Source: Halorubrum ezzemoulense DSM 17463 (lineage in GTDB: Archaea; Halobacteriota; Halobacteria; Halobacteriales; Haloferacaceae). Taken from it: a DNA stretch of 64,000 nucleotides. Below, piece after piece: positions 26,393-35,690 of the stretch. The DNA lies in NCBI RefSeq assembly GCF_002114285.1, contig NZ_NEDJ01000001.1, positions 1 through 64,000 of the forward strand, read 5' to 3'. Each line of letters starts with the position of its first letter. Position 1 is the stretch's first letter. The notes under the pieces were generated by a model that searched no databases, had not been told where the DNA came from, and worked only from the letters and a program-made list of their open reading frames with translations. The position numbers and the translations under genes are program-made.

Positions 26393-27238
26393 ATGAGGAT
26401 CGTATTCGCGACAGACCTCTCGGACGCGAACGAGGCGGCGATCGAGTCTCGGACCTGTCTGGAGTGTCTCGACAACATCGGTGTCAGCGAGGTTCACCTG
26501 TTGACGGTCGTCCCGGACAACGTCTCCAGCGGGCTGCCGGGGATGGACGCCGCCAGCGACGCCCGAGCCGCGCTCGCGCCGCAGCGGAGCGTGTTCGAGC
26601 GCGCGGGGTTCGACGTGGAGACGCACGTCGCCCGCGGGACGCCGCATCGACGGATCAACGGCTTGGCCGAGCGGCTCGACGCGGACATGATCGTCGTCGG
26701 GTCGCGCGGACAGGCGCCGCTCCAGAATCGGCTCATCGGTGGCACCGTGCGCAACGTCGCGCGGACGGCCGTCAGGCCGCTGCTCGTCGAGCGGATCGAG
26801 GAGACGCCGGACGGACACGCGGTCAAGAAGGAACACCTGTTCCAGGACGTGCTGGACGCCACCGACTTCTCCGAGAACGCGGCGCGCGCCTACGACTACT
26901 TCCCGGCGCTGACGGGCGCGACCGAGCGGGCGTACCTGCTCCACGTGGGCGGCGGAGACGCGGAGTCGACGGCGACCGCCGAGGAGCGGCTGGACGAGCT
27001 TGCGAGTGACCTCGGCGACCGGACCGGGTTCCACGTCGAGACCAACGTCAGGTCCGGCAACCCCGTCGACGAGATCACGGCCGAAGAGGAGCGCGTGGGC
27101 GCGACGACGACGCTCATCGGCGCGCGCGGGACGAGCCGACTCCGGCGGCTCCTCCTCGGGAGCACCGCGGAGTCGATCGTCGCGCGCGGGACGAACAACG
27201 TCCTGCTCGTCCCGCCCGAGGCGGCGGCGCCGCGCTGA
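26393..27238 (+). CDS. tandem UspA-domain universal stress protein
   Basis: A 281-residue protein of two UspA folds. The first starts MRIVFATDLSDANEAA and ends with the ATP-binding loop VVGSRGQAPLQNRLIGGTVRNV; the second starts VLDATDFSENAARAYDYF and ends LIGARGTSRLRRLLLGSTAESI. The G-x2-G-x9-G(S/T) pattern is present in both, suggesting nucleotide binding. The ATG at 26393 is supported by the TATA box. It is probably an abundant stress-response protein, and the shared promoter motif hints at co-control with the redox-type regulator upstream. Confidence 0.92.
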   Translation: MRIVFATDLSDANEAAIESRTCLECLDNIGVSEVHLLTVVPDNVSSGLPGMDAASDARAALAPQRSVFERAGFDVETHVARGTPHRRINGLAERLDADMIVVGSRGQAPLQNRLIGGTVRNVARTAVRPLLVERIEETPDGHAVKKEHLFQDVLDATDFSENAARAYDYFPALTGATERAYLLHVGGGDAESTATAEERLDELASDLGDRTGFHVETNVRSGNPVDEITAEEERVGATTTLIGARGTSRLRRLLLGSTAESIVARGTNNVLLVPPEAAAPR

Positions 27239-27281
27239 CGCCGGCCGGGCTTTTTGTTACCGGGGCGCCCAGATGGACGTA

Positions 27282-28202
27282 ATGACGCGAGAAACAGTCT
27301 CACACCGCGACGGCCACGTCTACGAGTTCGGTCCGGAGATGGACCCCGTCTACGAGGCCGCCGACGGCGAGTCGCTGACGGTCGAGACGATCGACAGTCT
27401 GAACGGCGAGATTCAGCGCGACGACGACCTCCTCGATGCGATCCCGGAAGAGGTCAACGCCGCGACGGGACCGATCGCGGTAGCCGGCGCGAGCCCCGGC
27501 GACGTCCTCGCGGTGGAGATCGAGGCCGTGCGCGTCGCCGAAGACCGCGGCCGTGTGCTCACCGCACCCGGGTTCGGACTGCTTCAGGACGACCCCGAGA
27601 TCGACCACCCCGCGACGCGGATCACCGAGGTCGACACCGACGAGTCGGAGGCCGGGGCGGTCGAGTTCGAGGGGATCGACGTACCGATCGAACCCGTGAT
27701 CGGAACGATCGGGGTCGCCACCGGCGGCGGGACGGTCTCGACGCTCACGCCCGACGACCACGGCGGTAACCTCGACACGACCGACGTGACCGGGGGGACA
27801 ACCGTCTACTTCCCGGTGTTTCAGGAGGGCGCCATGTTGGCGCTGGGCGACGCGAAAGCGGCGATGGCGGACGGGGAGATGTGCGGGACCGGCGCGGAGA
27901 TCGCGGTCGAGGTCGACGCGACGCTCTCCGTGGTCGAGGATCCGGCCGTGCCGCTCGACCGTCCGCTCCTCGACACCGGCGACGCGGTGAAGACGCTCGC
28001 GAGCGCCGAGACGCTGGAGGGGGCGGTCGAGCTGGCGAACGCCGACATGCTCGACCTGCTGGCGCACCACCACGGCTTCTCGCGCACCGAGGCGTATCTC
28101 GTCTCCAGCCTCGTCGGGGGCTTGGAGATCAGTCAGGTGGTCGACCCGCAGGTGACGGCACGGAACGCGGTGCCGAGCGAGTACCTCTCGGTCCCGTTCT
28201 GA
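27282..28202 (+). CDS. acetamidase/formamidase family protein
   Basis: A 306-residue member of the FmdA/AmdA family, zinc-dependent amidases that release ammonia from formamide or acetamide. Landmarks are SPGDVLAVEIEAV, APGFGLLQ, PIEPVIGTIGVA, DDHGGNLDTTDVTGGTTVYFPVFQEGAMLALGDAKAAMADGEMCGTGAEI, which contains the conserved metal-binding His and Asp and the GDAHAAQGDGE-like loop (here GDAKAAMADGE). The ATG at 27282 was preferred over 27273 because ttttgtta is about 27 bp before it. The substrate is not certain. Confidence 0.88.
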   Translation: MTRETVSHRDGHVYEFGPEMDPVYEAADGESLTVETIDSLNGEIQRDDDLLDAIPEEVNAATGPIAVAGASPGDVLAVEIEAVRVAEDRGRVLTAPGFGLLQDDPEIDHPATRITEVDTDESEAGAVEFEGIDVPIEPVIGTIGVATGGGTVSTLTPDDHGGNLDTTDVTGGTTVYFPVFQEGAMLALGDAKAAMADGEMCGTGAEIAVEVDATLSVVEDPAVPLDRPLLDTGDAVKTLASAETLEGAVELANADMLDLLAHHHGFSRTEAYLVSSLVGGLEISQVVDPQVTARNAVPSEYLSVPF

Positions 28203-28298
28203 CCGGGCTACCGAGCGGAGAGTTACCTCGAGAGCCGGCCGCGGGGTTCGCCGACCGCAGCGCTCCGGTCTCAGCGCTCTGGCCCCGGCACTCCGGCC

Positions 28299-30227
28299 TC
28301 AGCGCTCCGATCGCTCGGCGAACCGACGCGCGGCGTCGCTCAGGCCGGCGTCGGTCGGCGCCGAAGGCTCCTCGTCCCCGTCGGCCGCGTCGGTGTCCGT
28401 GTTCTCCTCGGCCTCGTCGTCTCCGGCGGGCGCCCGGTCACCGACCTCGGCCGGAGCGGCGTCCGGCGGGTAGTCCAGTTCGGCGGACGGGACGAAGACG
28501 CGCTCAACGGCGCGAACGATCTCGTCGACCTGCGCCTCGTCGAGGCGGTCGGCGTACGCCTCCCGGACGAGGTCCGGGACCGCGTAGGCGTAGCTGCCCC
28601 GACCGGCGTGGCGGATGAGTCCCGCCCGCCGGATCGGGCGGTGACGGCTGTACGCGTGGCCGGAGTCGCCGTCGCCCCCGGCGTCGATGTGGGCCGCGAC
28701 CGGGTCGCTCGCGCCCTCGCGCCGATAGTGGCGGAGCATCCCGCGCGAGAGCTCCGGGAGGGACTCGATCCGCGAGCGGAGCTCATCGATGACCGCTTCG
28801 CGGGTACCGAGCTCGATCGCCTCGTCGAACCGGAGCGCGCTCTCGGCCACGTCGTCGCGGGTGACCGGGTCGACGTCGTCCGGGGGGTTCGGTTCGTCCG
28901 CAGAATCGGCGGCCGTCGCGTCGACATCCGCGGCGTCAGCGGTCGCGGCGTCACCGGTCGCGGCGTCGGCGTCGACCTCGGCGCCGCCGTCGGCGGCCGA
29001 TGGGCCCGGTCCGGGCGCGGCGTCGGTCTCCGCTTCCGGGTCCGCGTCGCTCTCCTCGGTCGCGGCGACCGCCTCGTCGTACGACTTGAGGACGGACTGG
29101 CCCTCGTCGCCGTCGTCCGTCCCTCCGAGTCGCTCGTCGCCGGCCGGAGGTCGACCGCCGCCTCGGTACGGGGCCTCCGCCTTACCGAGGAGCGCCTGCG
29201 CGAACTGGTCGGCCATGTCGCTCAGGTCGCGGGCCTCCTCCAGCTCGCGTTCGAGGTCGGCGATCCGCCGGTCCTTCTTTTGTAACTCCTGCTTGAGGTC
29301 GGCGATCTCGGACTCGCGGCGCTCCTTCTCGTCGGAGATCGACTGGAGCTCGCCGACGAGGTCGCTGGAGACGGACTTCAGTTCGGGGCGCTCGAAGTCG
29401 TCGAGCCCGGGGGTCGCGCCCGCGTCGAACGTCTCCTTGCGGTGGAACTGGATCCGGCGGATCGACTCGTCCCAGTCGGTCATCAGGAACGCCTCGCCGT
29501 CGCCGAGGTCCTCGACCGCGCTGGCGTACTTCGAGCCGAGGATGCGCCCGACCACCTTCGTGTCGTTGTCCCAGGTGAGCCGGTGCCAGCAGAGCCAGTC
29601 GCACTGGGTGATGAAGTCCTTCTTGACGTCGGCCGGGCGCTGGCTGATGCCGACGATGCCGAGCCCGTGCTTCCGGCCGCGCTTCCCCACCTTGATCAGC
29701 ATCTTCCCCGTCTCGTCCATGCCGCCGCCCTCGGGGATGTACTCGTGGCACTCCTCGATGACGAGCAGGAAGGGCTTCTTCATGCGCTTCTCCTTCGCGA
29801 ACAGCTGCTTGACGACCTCCAAGAGGAGCTCGTTGGCCGTGTCCTCTTCGAGGTAGCCGGAGACGTCCAAGATGATCGGGACGTTCTGCTCTAAGGCGAG
29901 GGTCGCAAGCTTCTCGGCGTGCTCGGGGGAGACGACGATGTCGCACTCGTCGTCGGCGCCGGCGTGAAGAATTTCATATTCTTCTTTTAAACCGTAATAT
30001 TCACCGTCTGTGTCCACGATCATGACAGGAAATCCGTTAGATAGCAGATTTTCTATCACGACACTTGCGGTGTTGCTCTTCCCGGACCCGCTCTTCCCCG
30101 TGATGAAGGACCGGCCGGTGAGCACGTCGACGACCGGGAGTTCGACCGGCGAGCCGGGTTCCGCCGTCGCGTCGCCGCCGATCCCCTCGCTGACGTCCGC
30201 GACGTGGATCACCTCCTCCTCGCTCAT
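28299..30227 (-). CDS. HerA-type P-loop ATPase with coiled coil
   Basis: A 642-residue cytosolic ATPase. The HerA/FtsK-like core starts VVDVLTGRSFITGKSGSGKSNT (Walker A 44-51), with VMIVDTDGEYYGL, Walker B LLVIEECHEYIPE and KRGRKHGLGIVGISQRPADVKKDF with the sensor segment. A long coiled coil (near 290-350, SDEKERRESEIADLKQELQKKDRR) and an acidic low-complexity linker lead to a C-terminal domain with RMLRHYRREGA-like content that resembles a winged helix. HerA ATPases drive DNA end-resection with NurA or conjugation-like translocation; no nurA is adjacent, so the role is open. The ATG at 30227 precedes the conserved start. Confidence 0.85.
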   Translation of the reverse strand: MSEEEVIHVADVSEGIGGDATAEPGSPVELPVVDVLTGRSFITGKSGSGKSNTASVVIENLLSNGFPVMIVDTDGEYYGLKEEYEILHAGADDECDIVVSPEHAEKLATLALEQNVPIILDVSGYLEEDTANELLLEVVKQLFAKEKRMKKPFLLVIEECHEYIPEGGGMDETGKMLIKVGKRGRKHGLGIVGISQRPADVKKDFITQCDWLCWHRLTWDNDTKVVGRILGSKYASAVEDLGDGEAFLMTDWDESIRRIQFHRKETFDAGATPGLDDFERPELKSVSSDLVGELQSISDEKERRESEIADLKQELQKKDRRIADLERELEEARDLSDMADQFAQALLGKAEAPYRGGGRPPAGDERLGGTDDGDEGQSVLKSYDEAVAATEESDADPEAETDAAPGPGPSAADGGAEVDADAATGDAATADAADVDATAADSADEPNPPDDVDPVTRDDVAESALRFDEAIELGTREAVIDELRSRIESLPELSRGMLRHYRREGASDPVAAHIDAGGDGDSGHAYSRHRPIRRAGLIRHAGRGSYAYAVPDLVREAYADRLDEAQVDEIVRAVERVFVPSAELDYPPDAAPAEVGDRAPAGDDEAEENTDTDAADGDEEPSAPTDAGLSDAARRFAERSER

Positions 30228-30353
30228 ACCCGTGAGAGGTGGCGCCCGCCTCATAAACTATCGGCTCGCTCGCCGTCCGGTCGTGCCGAGCGCGGGCCGG
30301 CCCGGCCGCCGCGCTTCGCAAAACGTATGCCGCCGCCGGGAGTTCGACCGCGC

Positions 30354-30716
30354 ATGGACACAGAGAACACCCTCCTCAACGCGGTCGTCGGCGCTATCGC
30401 GTCGACGGTGCTCTCGTTTACCGGCATCTCACCGCTCCTCGGCGGCGCGGTGGCCGGGTACTTAAATGGAGACGACGGCCTCCGGGTCGGCGCGCTCTCC
30501 GGCGCGATCGCCGCGATCCCGATCGTCGGACTGCTGTTGCTCGTGCTGGTTTTCCTCCCGTTCTTGGGGTTCTTCGGGTTCCCGCTCGAAGTCGGCCTCG
30601 CGGCCGGCGGAGTCGTCTTCGTCGCCGCCCTCATCGTGTTGGGCGGCGTCGCCTACTCCGTGGTTCTGAGCGCGCTCGGCGGACTGCTGGGCGTGTACGT
30701 GAAGAACGAGCTGTAA
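30354..30716 (+). CDS. DUF5518-type small membrane protein
   Basis: A 120-residue integral membrane protein with about three hydrophobic helices. The N-terminal half has the family's glycine-rich LLGGAVAGYLNGDDGLRVGALSGAIAAIP, followed by IVGLLLLVLVFLPFLGFFGFP and VVFVAALIVLGGVAYSVVLSALGGLLGVYVKNEL. This matches a haloarchaeal family of unknown function in which the loop sits between two helices. The ATG at 30354 gives the usual size. The repeat element begins about 40 bp after its stop. Confidence 0.85.
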   Translation: MDTENTLLNAVVGAIASTVLSFTGISPLLGGAVAGYLNGDDGLRVGALSGAIAAIPIVGLLLLVLVFLPFLGFFGFPLEVGLAAGGVVFVAALIVLGGVAYSVVLSALGGLLGVYVKNEL

Positions 30717-30753
30717 GGCGGTCGCTGTTAGTTATAGAAATCGATTGCGGATC

Positions 30754-30799
30754 GGCGGCGAACGCCTCCAAAGCCCCAGTCGCTCGGTTATAAACAGCT
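30754..30799 (+). repeat. head-to-tail deletion derivative of the dispersed repeat
   Basis: The 30-bp head of the element (30754-30783) is identical to the head of the full copy at 30811-30840 but is joined directly to a tail-like gttataaacagct, which matches the end of the full copy (tttataaaacagct, 31087-31100). The middle 240 bp are missing. It is followed directly by the full copy. Confidence 0.75.
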
Positions 30800-30810
30800 A
30801 CCCGTGAATT

Positions 30811-31100
30811 GGCGGCGAACGCCTCCAAAGCCCCAGTCGCGAGGACTCGCGCGGCTCGCTGTGCTCCTCACTCGGTCGCTCACTCCGTTCGCTCCCTCAT
30901 TGCGGTGCTTACGTCGCCGTGCTTCGTCCTCGCGACTGCCCCTTTGAGTCCCGCCCAGCACAGCACCTCACGCCTCCCCAGCCTCGTCGCTGGCACCCTC
31001 CGCTTCGCTCCGGGAGCCAGCGACTCCCTCGCGCGTGCTGCTCGGCCGCAAGGCGGCCTCGCAGGCACGCGCCACCGCACCGTTCGTTTATAAAACAGCT
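30811..31100 (+). repeat. dispersed structured repeat, copy A
   Basis: Copy A of a non-coding repeat also present at 36509-36827. Its first segment (30822-30844) pairs with 30927-30948, giving a long stem interrupted by a C-rich internal loop. A second hairpin (GTCGCTGGC/GCCAGCGAC, near 30986-31025) encloses a cgcttcgct loop. Runs such as gtgctcctc, gtgcttac and tcccgccc are shared with copy B. It fills the 419-bp gap 30717-31135 between the DUF5518 gene and trpS. No open frame is shared between copies. Confidence 0.85.
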
Positions 31101-31135
31101 CGTGAGAGTTGCCCTGCGGCCTCAATAGAGACGCC

Positions 31136-32827
31136 TCAGTGCTCGCCGCCGGTGCCGCGCCGGTCGGAGTCGAGGTCGATGTCGAGGTCGTCGAGGAGTT
31201 CCTCGGCCTCCGCGCGCTTCTCCTGGTGGTCCTCGAGGAACTCGCGCATGAGCTCCGCGGCCTGCTCCTTACAGCCGCCGCAGAGGCGCTCGCCGTTGAC
31301 GCACTCGGAGTACACCTCCTTGGTGAGTTCGTCGTCGTCGCCCGCGAGCAGGTAGGCGTACAGCTCGTAGACCGGGCACTCGTCGGCCTCGCCGCCCAGC
31401 TCGCGCTGCTCCTCGGCGGTGTCGCGGCCCCCAGTCGTCGCCGCCTTCACCTTGTCGTAGCCGTCCTCAGGATCGTCGAGCAGCGAGATGTGGCTCGCCG
31501 GGATCGACGAAGACATCTTGCCGCCGGTGAGCCCGGTCATGAACCGGTGGTAGATCGAGGAGGGCTGCCGGAAGCCGAACCCGTCGTGGTCGATCTCGAC
31601 CTCGCGCGCGCTGGACTCGGCCTCGTCGCGGGTCAGGTCGAACGCGTCGACGTGGCCCTCGAACACGCGTTTTTCCCCTTCCACGGCCTCGATCAGCGCC
31701 TCGAACGCCTCGTCGGTGGCGTTGCGGTCGAAGAACCGCACGCGGGGGCGGAGCGGCTCCTTCCCGCCGGCCTCGAGCTTGTCGAGGGCGCTCGCCTTCG
31801 CGGCCGCGAGGTCGACGCTCTCGCGGTCGCTCTCCGGCGGCTCGTAGTCGGCGAGCCACTCGGCGGCGTCCTCGCAGCGCACGTCGGTCTCGGCGGCGTC
31901 GTCCGCGTCTCCGGCGGCGTCGTTCTCTTCGTCGCGGGCCGCGAGCGCGTCGTAGGCGGCTCGCACGAGCCGGCGCTCGTCGTCGTCGAGCTCGAAGGAG
32001 GCGAACGCCTCTGTCACCTTGAAGTAGCGCACGCGGGTCGCGAGGTCGCGGGTGAGCCGGACGTGCGGGTCCTGATCGGGACCGACCGGGATCACCGTGG
32101 GCTTCGGCTCGTCGACGAGCTGCGGGTAGAGGATGTCCGCGGTCTGGGTGATCACGCTCTGCATGTGCGAGATGTTCGTCTCCCCGTCGAAGCCGTAGAT
32201 CGCCTCGGACTCCGAGAAGTTCGCCTTCGAGCCGAGCTCGAAGCCGAGGTCCTGGACCTCGCGGTTGTCGGACTGGCGGTAGATCTCGCCGTCCTCGGCG
32301 TCGAAGCCGAGCGCGAGGAGGCTCAGGAGGTAGTTCCGCGCGTGCTCGTCGATCTCGTCCCACGACATCCCGCGCGCGGAATGCGCTTCGAGGTCGGCGA
32401 TGAGCCCGAACGCCTCGCCGCCCATCTCTTGGTGCCAGATGATCTCGTCGAACACGAGCTTGTGACCGATGTGCGGGTCCCCCGTGGGCATGAACCCGGA
32501 GAGCGCCGCGAACGGCTCGTCGTTCGCCATCGCCTCCGCGACCGCGTCGTACTCACGGTGCCCGAAGATGACGCCGCGGCGCATCAGGTAGTGCGGGTCC
32601 GGCACGTCGTCGTCGACCTCGTCGAACGCCTCGATGCCGAACTCCGCGAAGAGGTCCGCGTAGTCCCCGACCGACGCCGACCCCCACGGGTCGAGCGCGA
32701 CGTCCTCGGTCGGCTCGTCCGCGTCGGTCCCGCCGTCGGTCCGGGGGGGCGTCAACGGCCCGCGGTCGGCGTCGGCCTCGCGCCCGTCACCGCCCGGCGT
32801 CGTCCCTTCGGGGGTGTCCTCGTCCAT
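31136..32827 (-). CDS. trpS: tryptophanyl-tRNA synthetase
   Basis: Charges tRNA-Trp. The 563-residue class I synthetase has an acidic N-terminal extension of about 50 residues, then FMPTGDPHIGHKLVFDEI with the HIGH motif and, in the second half, GLTGGKMSSSIPASHISL with the KMSKS loop. An archaeal-specific insertion rich in Glu/Asp lies between them (near 300-350). The C-terminal CxxC-like ECVNGERLCGGCKEQ may bind metal. The ATG at 32827 is the first start and fits homologous acidic heads. Adjacent in the genome are only the repeat and a TOBE regulator. Confidence 0.96.
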   Translation of the reverse strand: MDEDTPEGTTPGGDGREADADRGPLTPPRTDGGTDADEPTEDVALDPWGSASVGDYADLFAEFGIEAFDEVDDDVPDPHYLMRRGVIFGHREYDAVAEAMANDEPFAALSGFMPTGDPHIGHKLVFDEIIWHQEMGGEAFGLIADLEAHSARGMSWDEIDEHARNYLLSLLALGFDAEDGEIYRQSDNREVQDLGFELGSKANFSESEAIYGFDGETNISHMQSVITQTADILYPQLVDEPKPTVIPVGPDQDPHVRLTRDLATRVRYFKVTEAFASFELDDDERRLVRAAYDALAARDEENDAAGDADDAAETDVRCEDAAEWLADYEPPESDRESVDLAAAKASALDKLEAGGKEPLRPRVRFFDRNATDEAFEALIEAVEGEKRVFEGHVDAFDLTRDEAESSAREVEIDHDGFGFRQPSSIYHRFMTGLTGGKMSSSIPASHISLLDDPEDGYDKVKAATTGGRDTAEEQRELGGEADECPVYELYAYLLAGDDDELTKEVYSECVNGERLCGGCKEQAAELMREFLEDHQEKRAEAEELLDDLDIDLDSDRRGTGGEH

Positions 32828-32952
32828 ACCACCTCTCCCGTCGGTCGACGCAAAAACCGTTCGTTTGCGCGGGAGCGCTTGGCACGGCCCGCCTGTCCGG
32901 GACGCCGGTCCGCCCCCCGGTTCAGAACGCTGGTCTACTCCGGTCGGCCGAG

Positions 32953-33831
32953 TCACTCGACCTGCGCAACGAGTCGCGTCGCGGTCGCCTTCCACCGGAG
33001 CGACACCGGGTCGCCGGGCGCGAGGCCGAGCCGGTCGATGCTCTCGGCGGTGATCAGCGCCGCGACCTCGACGGCGGCGTCGTCTGTCCCTCCCCGGTCG
33101 ACCGGTTCGACGACGATCCGAACCGTCGACACCGTCTCGCCCGAGTCGATGCGCGAGACGCGGCCGGCCAGGCGGTTCCGGGCGCTCGTCGCGTCCGGGT
33201 CGACCGCGTTGGCCGCGTCGTTGACGGTGACCGCGTCCGCGCCGATCCGGACTTGAACCGCGTCGCCGACGGCGACCGCGCCGCCGTCGGCCCCGTCGTC
33301 TGCGTCTCTGCCGTCGGCCCCGTCGTCTGCGCCTCTGCCGTCGGCCCTGTCGTCTGCGTCTCTGCCGTCGGCCCTGTCGTCTGCGTCTTCGTCGTCCACG
33401 GTGCCGCCGTGGAGTCCGGAGAGCTCTCCGACCGGCGTGTCGACGACGGCGAGTTCGCCGTCGACGGCGGCCACGGTCCCGTCGAGGACCGTCTCGGGCA
33501 CCGACGCGGTCGCCGCGAGGACGGCCTGAAGGCGGTCGTAGCGGTCGAGGAGGTCCCGAGCCGACGCGGCGAGCCGGCTCCCGCCGCCGCCCTCGCCGCC
33601 CCGACGGCGCTCAACGAGCGTGCCGTAAGCGTCCTCCAGCGTCTCGATCCGGGTGAGAGCGCGGGCGCGGGAGCGGCCGAGCTCCGAGGCCGCGCCCGCG
33701 ACCGATCCCGCCGCGTCGACCGCGCGCAACAGGGCCGCGTCGCGGCCGTCGAACTCGACGCCGTCCTCGATCAGCGCGGCCCGTCCGCGCCCCGCGGCCG
33801 GGGCGGGACCGGAGTCGGTCGGCTCTCCCAT
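32953..33831 (-). CDS. ModE-like regulator with TOBE domain
   Basis: A 292-residue regulator. The N-terminal LysR-like winged helix of ModE is visible ([44 protein letters not shown]), followed by a C-terminal pair of TOBE (molybdate/tungstate-binding) units, [23 protein letters not shown] and [23 protein letters not shown]. Between them lies an Asp-rich linker made of about four copies of a 9-residue unit ([13 protein letters not shown]; 27-bp DNA period, near 33284-33391). It is divergent from the tungstate transporter, whose start codon carries a ModE-like palindrome, so it most likely represses tup when tungstate or molybdate is bound. Confidence 0.88.
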   Translation of the reverse strand: MGEPTDSGPAPAAGRGRAALIEDGVEFDGRDAALLRAVDAAGSVAGAASELGRSRARALTRIETLEDAYGTLVERRRGGEGGGGSRLAASARDLLDRYDRLQAVLAATASVPETVLDGTVAAVDGELAVVDTPVGELSGLHGGTVDDEDADDRADGRDADDRADGRGADDGADGRDADDGADGGAVAVGDAVQVRIGADAVTVNDAANAVDPDATSARNRLAGRVSRIDSGETVSTVRIVVEPVDRGGTDDAAVEVAALITAESIDRLGLAPGDPVSLRWKATATRLVAQVE

Positions 33832-33915
33832 GCTCGGGGGATGCGTCCGGGACGTGTTGGGGGTTTCGACGCGCCCTCGGGCCGCTCCGGGCCGACGTTC
33901 CCCACCGTGACGCAA

Positions 33916-33923
33916 CTTATATG
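33916..33923 (+). promoter_or_regulatory. TATA box of tupABC
   Basis: cttatatg is about 28 bp before the tupA ATG at 33948, consistent with a leaderless transcript. Confidence 0.6.
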
Positions 33924-33937
33924 TCGTGTCGCCCCGC

Positions 33938-33961
33938 CGTTGTATCTATGCCGATACAACG
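33938..33961 (+). promoter_or_regulatory. ModE-like operator over the tupA start
   Basis: Perfect 9-bp inverted repeat CGTTGTATC - 6 bp - GATACAACG centred on the tupA initiation codon (ATG 33948-33950). The layout (CG-rich ends, TATA-like arms, 6-bp spacer) resembles the bacterial ModE site. Binding would block transcription start directly. Confidence 0.65.
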
Positions 33962-34919
33962 ACGGAAGTTCGTGGCCGCGGTCGGCGCCGGAGCGATCGT
34001 GGGTACGGCCGGCTGTTCGTCGACGAACGATGGCGGCAGCGGCGACGGGACCGGGGGCAACGGCACCGACGGCGGAAACAGCGCTGAGAGCGTCGGCGTC
34101 GCCGGCGAGACGCTGACGCTCACGACGACGACGAGCACCTACGACACGGGGCTCCTCGACGCGATCCACCCGGACTTCGAGGAGATGTACGGCGTCACGG
34201 TCGACGCCGTCGCGCAGGGGACGGGCGCCGCGCTGGAGACCGCGCGCAACGGCGACTCGGACATCGTGATGGTCCACGCCCGCGGCCTCGAAGACGAGTT
34301 CAGGCGCAACGGGTACGGGATCAACCGCCGCGACCTGATGTTCAACGACTTCGTGATCGTCGGCCCCGAGAGCGACCCGGCGGGAATCGGGGGGACGGGC
34401 TCAGCGACCGAGGCGCTGACGACCATCGCGGAGGCGGAGGCGACGTTCGTCTCTCGCGGCGACAACTCCGGGACCCACACGAAGGAGCTGAACCTCTGGG
34501 ACGCGGCGGGCACGGATCCCGGCGGAGACTGGTATCAGGAGACCGGCACCGGGATGGGCGAGGCGCTGAACATCGCAAACCAGCAGGGCGCGTACACGCT
34601 CTCGGACCGCGGAACCTACATCTCGCAGCGCTCGGAGATCGACCTGACGATCCTCGTTCAGGGGCCGATCGAGGGCGGGCCGGAGATCCTCGCGAACCCG
34701 TACGGCGTCATGGCGGTCAACCCCGGCGTCCACGAGAACGCCAACTACGACCTCGCGATGGCGTACATCGGCTGGATCACCAGTCCCGGCGTCCAGGAGG
34801 CCATCGCAGAGTACCAGGTGAACGGCGAACAGCTGTTCTTCCCCGAGGCCGTCTCGGAGGACCCTGACTTCCAACAGTACGTTCCGGAAGGCTGGAGTAG
34901 CGACGACTCGGACGCGTAA
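33948..34919 (+). CDS. tupA: tungstate ABC transporter substrate-binding protein
   Basis: A 323-residue Tat-exported lipoprotein: [20 protein letters not shown] gives the twin-arginine and lipobox cysteine near 22. The mature TupA-type binding domain has [44 protein letters not shown] and [16 protein letters not shown], a set highly typical of tungstate (TupA/WtpA) rather than molybdate proteins. It heads the tupABC operon; tupB starts 2 bp after its stop. Tungstate supply fits the tungsten-dependent oxidoreductases of halophiles, but the metal is inferred. Confidence 0.93.
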   Translation: MPIQRRKFVAAVGAGAIVGTAGCSSTNDGGSGDGTGGNGTDGGNSAESVGVAGETLTLTTTTSTYDTGLLDAIHPDFEEMYGVTVDAVAQGTGAALETARNGDSDIVMVHARGLEDEFRRNGYGINRRDLMFNDFVIVGPESDPAGIGGTGSATEALTTIAEAEATFVSRGDNSGTHTKELNLWDAAGTDPGGDWYQETGTGMGEALNIANQQGAYTLSDRGTYISQRSEIDLTILVQGPIEGGPEILANPYGVMAVNPGVHENANYDLAMAYIGWITSPGVQEAIAEYQVNGEQLFFPEAVSEDPDFQQYVPEGWSSDDSDA

Positions 34920-34921
34920 GC

Positions 34922-35668
34922 GTGCCGCTCGAACCGGTCGCACAGCTGGCCCCCGCCCTCCTCGACTCGGGCGCGGGCCCCGCGGCGTCCCTGCTCGGCG
35001 CCTCGTTCAGGGAGGGGTACGTCGGGAGCATCATCGCGGTCTCGCTGTACGTGAGCCTCACCGCCGTGGCGCTGAGCACGCTCGTCAGCGTGCCGGCGGC
35101 CGTCGCGATCGGCCTCGCGGAGTTCCCGGGGAAGGGGTTCGTGAAGTCGGTCGTCAACACCGGGATGGGGTTCCCGAGCGTGGTGGTCGGGCTGGTAGTG
35201 CTGTTCGCGGTCTCCAACCAGGGGCCGCTGGGGTCGCTAGAGCTCATCTTCACCCGCGAGGCGATGATCATGTCGCAGTTCGTCCTCGCGACGCCACCGA
35301 TCACGGCGATCAGCCTCGCGGCCGTGAGCGGCGTCGACGACGGCGTCCGGGACGCTGCTCGCGTCCTCGGCGGGACGCGGATCGACGTGGCGCTGGTCGT
35401 GATCAAGGAGGCCAAGTACGGGATCGCGACCGCGGTGCTGGCCGGGTTCGGTCGCGCGGTGAGCGAGGTCGGCTCCGTGCTGATCGTCGGCGGGAACATC
35501 ACGAGCGCCGACGGCATCTCGAAGACGCGCACGCTCACCACCGCGATCCAGCTCGAAGCGCGGCAGGGGCGGTACGAGACCGCCATGGTGCTCGGCGCGG
35601 TGCTGGTCGCGCTCGTGTTGACCGTCAACGCGATCGTGGTCCGCTTCGGCGATCGGGGGGTGGCCTGA
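34922..35668 (+). CDS. tupB: tungstate ABC transporter permease
   Basis: A 248-residue membrane permease of the TupB type with five to six helices. Conserved runs are [61 protein letters not shown] and the EAA-like coupling loop [49 protein letters not shown]. It starts with GTG 2 bp after the tupA stop, so it is cotranscribed and probably translationally coupled. Confidence 0.94.
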   Translation: MPLEPVAQLAPALLDSGAGPAASLLGASFREGYVGSIIAVSLYVSLTAVALSTLVSVPAAVAIGLAEFPGKGFVKSVVNTGMGFPSVVVGLVVLFAVSNQGPLGSLELIFTREAMIMSQFVLATPPITAISLAAVSGVDDGVRDAARVLGGTRIDVALVVIKEAKYGIATAVLAGFGRAVSEVGSVLIVGGNITSADGISKTRTLTTAIQLEARQGRYETAMVLGAVLVALVLTVNAIVVRFGDRGVA

Positions 35669-35690
35669 TGCGGCGGGAGGTGTCCGGCTG

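Noticed and set aside
30809..31128. Short frames within the dispersed repeat
   Set aside because: Not shared between copies A and B; the conserved parts are stems and loops, not codons.
31109..33256. Plus-strand frame of about 715 codons across trpS and the TOBE regulator
   Set aside because: Antisense shadow of two convincing genes; no conserved motif.
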